This document shows, one piece after another, positions 59,220-64,000 of a stretch of DNA of 64,000 nucleotides. This stretch comes from Saccharopolyspora_D taberi (GTDB taxonomy: Bacteria; Actinomycetota; Actinomycetes; Mycobacteriales; Pseudonocardiaceae), in contig NZ_BAAAUX010000005.1 in assembly GCF_039534165.1 (NCBI RefSeq), forward strand, positions 124,001-188,000, given 5' to 3'. The position numbers were made by a program, and so were the translations under genes. Below the pieces are notes generated by a model that searched no databases, was not told the DNA's origin, and saw only the letters and a list, made by a program, of their open reading frames with translations. Positions within the stretch are counted from its first letter, which is position 1; the number at the start of each line of letters is the position of its first letter.

Positions 59220-60743
59220 ATGAGCGCGCCAGATGTCACCTCCCCAGCCGAAGCCGTCGGGCCAGCCGAAGCCGTCGGGAACCGTTCCGTGCGGGCCAGG
59301 TTCTGCCCGTCGCCGACCGGGACGCCGCACGTCGGCCTCATCCGCACCGCCCTGTACAACTGGGCCTTCGCCCGGCACAACCAGGGCAAGCTGGTCTTCC
59401 GCATCGAGGACACCGACGCCAGCCGCGACAGCGAGGAGTCCTACGAGGCCATCCTCGACGCTCTGCGCTGGCTGGGCCTGGACTGGGACGAGGGCCCCGA
59501 GGTCGGCGGCGAGTACGGCCCGTACCGGCAGAGCCAGCGGCGCGACATCTACGCCGACATCGCGCGGCGGCTGCTGGAGGCGGGCGAGCTCTACGAGTCG
59601 TTCTCCACGAACGAGGAGGTCGAGGCCAGGCACCGGGCCGCGGGCCGCGACCCCAAGCTCGGCTACGACAACTTCGACCGCGACCTCACCGACGAGCAGA
59701 AGGCCGCGTTCCGCGCCGAGGGCCGCAACGCAGTGCTGCGCCTGCGGATGCCCGAGCACGACATCACTTTCACCGACCTGGTGCGCGGCGAGATCACCTT
59801 CCCGGCGGGCTCGGTGCCCGACCCGGTCCTGGTGCGCGGCAACGGCGATCCGCTCTACACGCTGACCAACCCGGTCGACGACGCGCTGATGCGCATCACC
59901 CACGTGCTGCGCGGCGAGGACCTGCTGTCCTCGACCCCGCGCCAGATCGCGCTCTACGACGCGCTGCGGCGCATCGGCGTCACCGACTTCACCCCGGAGT
60001 TCGGCCACCTGCCGTTCGTCATGGGGGAGGGCAACAAGAAGCTCTCCAAGCGCGACCCGCAGTCCAACCTGTTCCACCACCGGGACCGGGGTTTCCTGCC
60101 GGAGGGCCTGCTGAACTACCTGGCGCTGCTGGGCTGGTCGATCTCGGAGGACCGGGACGTGTTCGGCCTCGACGAGATGGTCGAGGCGTTCGACATCGGC
60201 CGGGTCAGCTCCAACCCGGCGCGCTTCGACCAGAAGAAGGCCGACGCGATCAACTCCGCGCACCTGCGCGCGCTGGCGCCGGACGACTTCGTCGACCGCG
60301 TGGTGCCGTACCTGGTCGACGGCGGGGTGCTCCCGGCCGAGCCGACCGAGGCGCAGCTGGAGATCGTCCGCGCGGCGGCCCCGCTGGTGCAGGAGCGGCT
60401 GATCGTGCTCTCCGACGCCGTCGGCATGATGCGCTTCCTGTTCGCCGGGGACGACTTCCAGCCGGACCCGGCCTCGGCGGAGAAGGCGCTCGGCGAGGAC
60501 GCCAGGCCGGTGCTGGAGGCGGCCGTCGCCGCCCTCGACGCGCTGCCGGAGTGGCGCACCGAGGCGATCGAGTCCGCGCTCAAGGAGTCGGTCGTCGACG
60601 GCCTGGGGATCAAGCCCCGCAAGGCGTTCGCACCCGTCCGGGTGGCGGTCACCGGGCGTACCGTGTCCCCGCCGCTGTACGAGTCGATGGAGCTGCTCGG
60701 CCGAGAGGTCTCGTTGCGCCGCCTGCGCGCCGCGCTGGGCTGA
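59220..60743 (+). CDS. gltX: Glutamyl-tRNA synthetase
   Basis: A 507-residue class I synthetase, probably non-discriminating since the gatCAB amidotransferase is encoded nearby. HIGH-type HVGL is at residues 37-40 in RFCPSPTGTPHVGLIRTALYNW and KMSKS-type KLSKR at 274-278. An N-terminal repeat AEAVGPAEAVG precedes the fold. A TAGGCT box nine bases before the ATG suggests a near-leaderless transcript. Positional match to Rv2992c. Confidence 0.96.
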   Translation: MSAPDVTSPAEAVGPAEAVGNRSVRARFCPSPTGTPHVGLIRTALYNWAFARHNQGKLVFRIEDTDASRDSEESYEAILDALRWLGLDWDEGPEVGGEYGPYRQSQRRDIYADIARRLLEAGELYESFSTNEEVEARHRAAGRDPKLGYDNFDRDLTDEQKAAFRAEGRNAVLRLRMPEHDITFTDLVRGEITFPAGSVPDPVLVRGNGDPLYTLTNPVDDALMRITHVLRGEDLLSSTPRQIALYDALRRIGVTDFTPEFGHLPFVMGEGNKKLSKRDPQSNLFHHRDRGFLPEGLLNYLALLGWSISEDRDVFGLDEMVEAFDIGRVSSNPARFDQKKADAINSAHLRALAPDDFVDRVVPYLVDGGVLPAEPTEAQLEIVRAAAPLVQERLIVLSDAVGMMRFLFAGDDFQPDPASAEKALGEDARPVLEAAVAALDALPEWRTEAIESALKESVVDGLGIKPRKAFAPVRVAVTGRTVSPPLYESMELLGREVSLRRLRAALG

Positions 60744-60752
60744 ACGGACGCC

Positions 60753-60791
60753 GGAGGGCCTGCTTTCGTACTCAACCGAATCAGGCCCTCC
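60753..60791 (+). terminator. gltX terminator
   Basis: GGAGGGCCTG (60753-60762) pairs with CAGGCCCTCC (60782-60791) across a 19-base loop, ten bases after the gltX stop. Confidence 0.65.
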
Positions 60792-60846
60792 ACTATCACC
60801 GACTTGGACGAGTCGGATACGACAGGTGAGCGCCTAGCCTCTCGGA

Positions 60847-61596
60847 GTGACATCGGCGCTTGAGATTTCGGCAGCACATCCACCCGCAGAGACGAAGGCG
60901 GGCCGCGTTCGCGCGGTGTGCCTGGACATCGACGACACGCTGCTGGACAACGAGGCGTCGTCGAGGCAGGCACTGCGCGCGCTGGTCGGCAACGACGGCG
61001 CCTGGCCGGTCTGGCGGCGCACGACGGAGGAGCACTACGCGCGGTTCGTCGAGGGCGAGATCGACTTCGACGTGATGTGCACCGAACGCACCCGCGCGTT
61101 CTTCGCCGCCTTCGGCGAACACCTCAGCGACACCGAGGCGGCCCGCCGCGAGGACGTCCGGATGGCGGCAATGCAGCGCGCGTGGGGCCTGTTCGACGAC
61201 GCGCGGCCCTGCCTGGACTGGCTGCGGGCGGCCGGACTCCGCCTGGCGGTCATCACCAACGCCCCGAGCGACTACCAGCGCAAGAAGATCGCCGCGATCG
61301 GCCTCGCCGACGCCTTCGACGCCGTGGTGATCTCCGGCGAGGTCGGGGTGGCCAAGCCCGACGCGGGCATCTTCGCCGCCGCCTGCGCGCGGCTCGGCCT
61401 GGAACCGCACGAGGTCGCCCACGTCGGCGACCGGCTCGACACCGACGCCGTCGGCGCCCGCGACGCGGGCCTGCGCGGCATCTGGCTCAACCGCGCCGGG
61501 AAGCGCCGGCCCGCGCCCGAGGGCGTGCACGTGATCACCAGCCTCCGCCAGCTCCCCGAACTGCTGGTGTGCGATCTGGAGCCCGCCGGCGCCTGA
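60847..61596 (+). CDS. HAD superfamily hydrolase
   Basis: A 249-residue HAD phosphatase. Motif I CLDIDDTLLDNE (nucleophile Asp and second Asp), motif II in LAVITNAPSDYQRKKI, the Lys in GVAKPDAGIFAAACARLGL and motif III VGDRLDTDAVGARDAGLRGIWLNR are all present, with a cap domain between motifs I and II. Likely acts on a small phosphate ester. GTG 60847 lies six bases after a TAGCCT box, so it is probably leaderless. Substrate unknown. Confidence 0.88.
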   Translation: MTSALEISAAHPPAETKAGRVRAVCLDIDDTLLDNEASSRQALRALVGNDGAWPVWRRTTEEHYARFVEGEIDFDVMCTERTRAFFAAFGEHLSDTEAARREDVRMAAMQRAWGLFDDARPCLDWLRAAGLRLAVITNAPSDYQRKKIAAIGLADAFDAVVISGEVGVAKPDAGIFAAACARLGLEPHEVAHVGDRLDTDAVGARDAGLRGIWLNRAGKRRPAPEGVHVITSLRQLPELLVCDLEPAGA

Positions 61597-61700
61597 CGGT
61601 CCCTGTCCGCCGAGTCCGGCCCCCGGGCCGCCGCAGCCGCGCTCACCTGCGAAAACAGCGTTGGGAGGGGGGTGTTTCACGGCCCCTTCCGGTGATGGTC

Positions 61701-61706
61701 TAATAT
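61701..61706 (+). promoter_or_regulatory. tRNA-Gln promoter
   Basis: TAATAT at 61701-61706, with TTCACG at 61676-61681 as a possible -35 (19-base spacer). Transcription would begin near 61713, about 80 bases before tRNA-Gln. The rest of the 61597-61792 gap shows nothing else. Confidence 0.55.
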
Positions 61707-61792
61707 TCTTACCAACGCGGCGGACAGCGGCCCGGGAGTCGGACTTCCTTCCAGGAGACCGGAAATCGGGAATAACTGAAAGCCGCAGCCGA

Positions 61793-61864
61793 TGGGGTAT
61801 GGTGTAATCGGCAGCACGACTGATTCTGGTTCAGTTAGTCTAGGTTCGAGTCCTGGTACCCCAG
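61793..61864 (+). tRNA. tRNA-Gln (CTG anticodon)
   Basis: 72 bases without encoded CCA. Acceptor TGGGGTA pairs with TACCCCA, discriminator G73. Anticodon stem ACTGA/TCAGT around loop TTCTGGT gives anticodon CTG (Gln, CAG). T-arm AGG TTCGAGT CCT. Expected to be charged with Glu by GltX and amidated by GatCAB encoded in this window. Confidence 0.95.
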
Positions 61865-61915
61865 CGAGAAGATCCGATTCGGATCGGGTGACCGATCCGG
61901 GCGGAGATCTCACCT

Positions 61916-61988
61916 GGTCCCGTCGTCTAGCGGCCTAGGACGCCGCCCTCTCAAGGCGGTAGCGCGGGTTCAAATCCCGTCGGGACTA
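61916..61988 (+). tRNA. tRNA-Glu (CTC anticodon), copy 1
   Basis: 73 bases. Acceptor GGTCCCG pairs with CGGGACT (one G-U), discriminator A. Anticodon stem CCGCC/GGCGG around CTCTCAA gives CTC (Glu, GAG). T-arm GCGGG TTCAAAT CCCGT. Followed by a strong terminator. Confidence 0.95.
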
Positions 61989-61998
61989 CTCGTTGGAG

Positions 61999-62036
61999 CG
62001 GCCCCTCACTCGCTTTGCGAGTGGGGGGCCGTTTCG
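61999..62036 (+). terminator. Terminator after tRNA-Glu copy 1
   Basis: 15-bp stem (61999-62013 with 62017-62031) with TTT loop, then TTTCGTT. Ends the tRNA-Gln/tRNA-Glu transcript. Confidence 0.85.
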
Positions 62037-62280
62037 TTGTGCTGGTCGGGGGGTCGAACCCCCCGGGACCCCCCACGGTGCGGCTGGGCGCTTTGGGGAG
62101 TGCTCCTTGCTTTGCTCTTGTTTCGGCCTGCTCTCGGACTTGCCTTTGCTTCGCTCGGCACCCTTTGGGGCTTGGGTGATGAGCTCTGCGGACCTTTGAG
62201 CTTGGCGGGTCTTTAAGGGGTGTTGTGGGGGGTGTGTGTTGGGGGGCTTTGGGGGTGTTGTAGGGTTACTGTCGTTGCGA
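62037..62280 (+). promoter_or_regulatory. G/T-rich region with promoter of second tRNA-Glu
   Basis: About 240 bases with no ORF of interest. The plus strand is unusually G/T-rich. Four G runs at 62217-62220, 62227-62232, 62241-62246 and 62251-62255 fit a G-quadruplex motif just before a TAGGGT box (62261-62266), the probable -10 of tRNA-Glu copy 2. A GGGGGG/CCCCCC hairpin with a TCGAA loop lies near 62047-62065. Confidence 0.45.
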
Positions 62281-62353
62281 GGTCCCGTCGTCTAGCGGCC
62301 TAGGACGCCGCCCTCTCAAGGCGGTAGCGCGGGTTCAAATCCCGTCGGGACTA
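62281..62353 (+). tRNA. tRNA-Glu (CTC anticodon), copy 2
   Basis: Identical in all 73 bases to copy 1 at 61916-61988, and the identity continues about 13 bases downstream (CTCGTTGGAGCGG), so it is a recent or gene-converted duplication. It has its own promoter-like box and terminator. Confidence 0.95.
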
Positions 62354-62362
62354 CTCGTTGGA

Positions 62363-62406
62363 GCGGTCTCCACTCTCCGATTGCGGGGGGTGGGGGCCGC
62401 TTCTTT
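62363..62406 (+). terminator. Terminator after tRNA-Glu copy 2
   Basis: About 16-bp stem with some G-U pairs (62363-62378 with 62385-62400), then TTCTTTG. Similar in position, but not in sequence, to the terminator of copy 1. Confidence 0.75.
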
Positions 62407-62537
62407 GTGTTTGGGGGTGGCCGGTCGCAACGGTCTGAGGCTCCGGCATGGCAACTGTCCAGCGGGCCAACCGGTCCGGCGGGGTGGCCCGGGGGCGGTG
62501 TGCTGCTGGGGGAGCCGCACACCGCCGTGGTCGGGGG

Positions 62538-63239
62538 TCAGAGGCGGTTTTGGAGGCCGTCGGCCGCTGCCAGGAGGTCCGCTGCCCAGCGGGCTCCCGG
62601 GCGGCGGCCCATGCGGTCGATCGGGCCCGAGACCGAGATGGCCGCGACCACGTTGCCCGTCGAGTCGCGGACCGGGGCCGAGACGCTCGCCACGCCGGAC
62701 TCGCGCTCCGCGACGCTCTGGGCCCAGCCCCGGCGGCGGACCTCCATCAGCGTCCGTTCGCCGAAGACCGCCTCCGCCAGGACCGCGCGCTGCGTCGCCG
62801 GATCCGCCCAGGCCGCCAGGACCTTCGCGCCCGAGCCCGAGGCCATCGGCAGCGACGTACCCACCGGGACCGTGTCGCGCAGGCCGCTCGGCGGTTCCGC
62901 CGCCGCGATGCACAGGCGCTGCATGCCGTCCCGGCGGTAGAGCTGCACACTCTCCCCGGTGACTTCCCGCAGTTTGGGCAGGATCGCGGCAGCCGCCTCC
63001 AGCAACGGGTCCACCGCCCCGCCCGCGAGCTCCGCGAGCGCGGCACCCGGCCGCCAGCGGCCGTCGGAATCCCGCCGCAGCAGGCGGTGCACCTCCAGGC
63101 CCACGGCCAGCCGGTGCGCCGTCGCCCGCGGCAACCCCGTCCGGCTGCACAGCTCGGCGAGGCCGCACGGTTCGCCCGCGACGGCCTGCATGACGGCCAC
63201 CGCCTTGTCCAGTACTCCGATACCGCTATGCTGTCCCAC
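62538..63239 (-). CDS. ndgR: IclR family regulator (NdgR/LtbR type)
   Basis: A 233-residue regulator. The N-terminal winged helix (GVLDKAVAVMQAVAGEPCGLAELCSRTGLPRATAHRLAVGLEVHRLLRR, about residues 8-56) is followed by the IclR effector domain. Divergence from leuC is the conserved context of NdgR in Streptomyces, LtbR in corynebacteria and Rv2989, which control leuCD and other amino acid genes. GTG 63239 lies six bases after a TAGTAT box, so the mRNA is probably leaderless. A dyad in the shared promoter probably also serves autoregulation. Confidence 0.9.
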   Translation of the reverse strand: MGQHSGIGVLDKAVAVMQAVAGEPCGLAELCSRTGLPRATAHRLAVGLEVHRLLRRDSDGRWRPGAALAELAGGAVDPLLEAAAAILPKLREVTGESVQLYRRDGMQRLCIAAAEPPSGLRDTVPVGTSLPMASGSGAKVLAAWADPATQRAVLAEAVFGERTLMEVRRRGWAQSVAERESGVASVSAPVRDSTGNVVAAISVSGPIDRMGRRPGARWAADLLAAADGLQNRL

Positions 63240-63251
63240 GTACCGATACTA

Positions 63252-63272
63252 ACTTCTCGTCATCTGGGAAGT
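63252..63272. promoter_or_regulatory. Candidate NdgR operator between IclR gene and leuC
   Basis: ACTTC (63252-63256) and GAAGT (63268-63272) form a 21-base dyad immediately upstream of the -10 box of the regulator (ATACTA on plus strand, 63246-63251) and 41 bases before the leuC ATG. This location allows control of both divergent genes. Confidence 0.5.
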
Positions 63273-63313
63273 CCACTCTTTGGGATCGCGACCGGTGCGG
63301 TCAAGGAGGAGCG

Positions 63314-64000
63314 ATGGGCAAAACGCTCGCGGAGAAGGTGTGGGAGGCGCACATCGTGCGCCGCGGCGAGGGCTACGAGCCCGACCTGCTCTACATCGAC
63401 CTCCACCTCGTGCACGAAGTCACCAGCCCGCAGGCGTTCGAAGGGCTCCGGCTGGCGGGACGGCCCGTCCGCCGCCCCGACCTGACGCTGGCCACCGAGG
63501 ACCACAACGTGCCGACCACCGGCATCGACCTGCCGATCGCGGACCCGGTGTCGCGGACCCAGGTCGACACCCTGCGGCGCAACTGCGAGGAGTTCGGCAT
63601 CCGCCTGCACCCGATGGGCGACGCCGAGCAGGGCATCGTGCACGTGGTGGGACCGCAGCTCGGCCTGACCCAGCCGGGCACCACGGTCGTCTGCGGGGAC
63701 AGCCACACCTCCACGCACGGCGCGTTCGGCGCGCTGGCGTTCGGGATCGGCACCTCCGAGGTCGAGCACGTCCTGGCGACGCAGACGCTTCCGCTGCGCC
63801 CGTTCCGGACCATGGCCATCAACATCGAGGGAACGCTGCGCCCGGGCGTCACGAGCAAGGACGTGATCCTGGCCGTCATCGCCAAGATCGGCACCGGCGG
63901 CGGGCAGGGCTACGTGCTGGAGTACCGGGGCAGCGCCGTCGAGCAGATGTCGATGGAAGCCCGCATGACGATGTGCAACATGTCGATCGAGGCGGGCGCC
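63314..64000 (+). CDS. leuC: 3-isopropylmalate dehydratase large subunit (3' truncated)
   Basis: The first 229 residues of LeuC, which isomerises isopropylmalate in leucine synthesis (and citramalate to methylmalate). MGKTLAEKVWEAHIVRRGE, LLYIDLHLVHEVTSPQAFEGLR, TEDHNVPTT, VVCGDSHTSTHGAFGALAFGIGTSEVEHVLATQTL and MTMCNMSIEAGA are standard. The remaining Fe-S cysteines and leuD lie beyond the window. ATG 63314 follows AAGGAGGAGCG. Confidence 0.96.
   Translation, partial: MGKTLAEKVWEAHIVRRGEGYEPDLLYIDLHLVHEVTSPQAFEGLRLAGRPVRRPDLTLATEDHNVPTTGIDLPIADPVSRTQVDTLRRNCEEFGIRLHPMGDAEQGIVHVVGPQLGLTQPGTTVVCGDSHTSTHGAFGALAFGIGTSEVEHVLATQTLPLRPFRTMAINIEGTLRPGVTSKDVILAVIAKIGTGGGQGYVLEYRGSAVEQMSMEARMTMCNMSIEAGA

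Noticed and set aside
62047..62065. Truncated tRNA pseudogene (GGTCGAACC T-loop-like sequence)
   Set aside because: It is a simple G6/C6 hairpin; no anticodon arm or acceptor partner is found around it.

Overview
This is a high-GC actinomycete chromosome segment. Heavy GTG/TTG start use, many 4-base stop/start overlaps and gene content and order point to Pseudonocardiales, with a Saccharopolyspora-like organism as my best guess. From memory, the order follows a Mycobacterium tuberculosis block running roughly from Rv3041c down to Rv2988c: echA17, methyltransferases, an Rv3032/Rv3031-like pair, etfBA, acyltransferases, iscS, mnmA, an Rv3015c-like gene, ligA, an ACT protein, gatCAB, lppZ, a DoxX protein, CFP6, ilvBNC, serA, leuB, an Rv2993c-like gene, gltX, an IclR regulator and leuC. 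It reads as core chromosome, with no insertion sequence, prophage, CRISPR array or biosynthetic cluster. It is a draft sequence: a 72-N gap (43494-43565) cuts one gene, and both window ends cut genes (an ABC ATPase at the left, leuC at the right).

Layout. 1-9.1 kb: ABC ATPase end, enoyl-CoA hydratase, two methyltransferases, F420-type oxidoreductase, hexapeptide acyltransferase, HrpA helicase. 9.1-12.8 kb (minus): DegV protein, GH57 branching enzyme and glycosyltransferase, an alpha-glucan module. 13-17.4 kb: etfBA, rnhA, a macrolide-type glycosyltransferase coupled to a phosphotransferase. 17.4-26.5 kb: patatin-like protein, LysE exporter, GNAT/PlsC acyltransferase pair, MFS transporter, cysteine desulfurase and MnmA (tRNA thiolation), FAD monooxygenase with divergent TetR. 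27-35 kb: acyl-CoA synthetase, MetE-like protein, DUF6461 protein, a degenerate 33-bp tandem array, a hypothetical protein, LigA with unusual repetitive tails, GNAT. 35-44.8 kb: ACT protein, gatC-gatA-small membrane protein-gatB, CPA antiporter, LppZ-like lipoprotein, gapped hydrolase, DoxX. 44.8-57.9 kb: branched-chain amino acid and serine synthesis (ilvD, ilvB-ilvN-ilvC, serA, leuB, cimA) with two leader-peptide attenuators, then an FAA hydrolase. 57.9-64 kb: FAD monooxygenase, gltX, HAD hydrolase, tRNA-Gln, two tRNA-Glu, an NdgR-type regulator divergent from leuC.

Two themes tie the genes together. One is branched-chain amino acid supply: ilvD, ilvBNC, leuB, cimA and leuC, with attenuators upstream of ilvB and cimA and an IclR regulator beside leuC. 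The other is Gln-tRNA(Gln) made by the indirect route: gltX, gatCAB and genes for tRNA-Gln and tRNA-Glu all lie in the window. The least expected features are a 160-bp two-copy intergenic element whose stem shows compensatory base changes, a related 34-bp hairpin repeat found only between convergent genes, and the matching geometry of the two attenuators.
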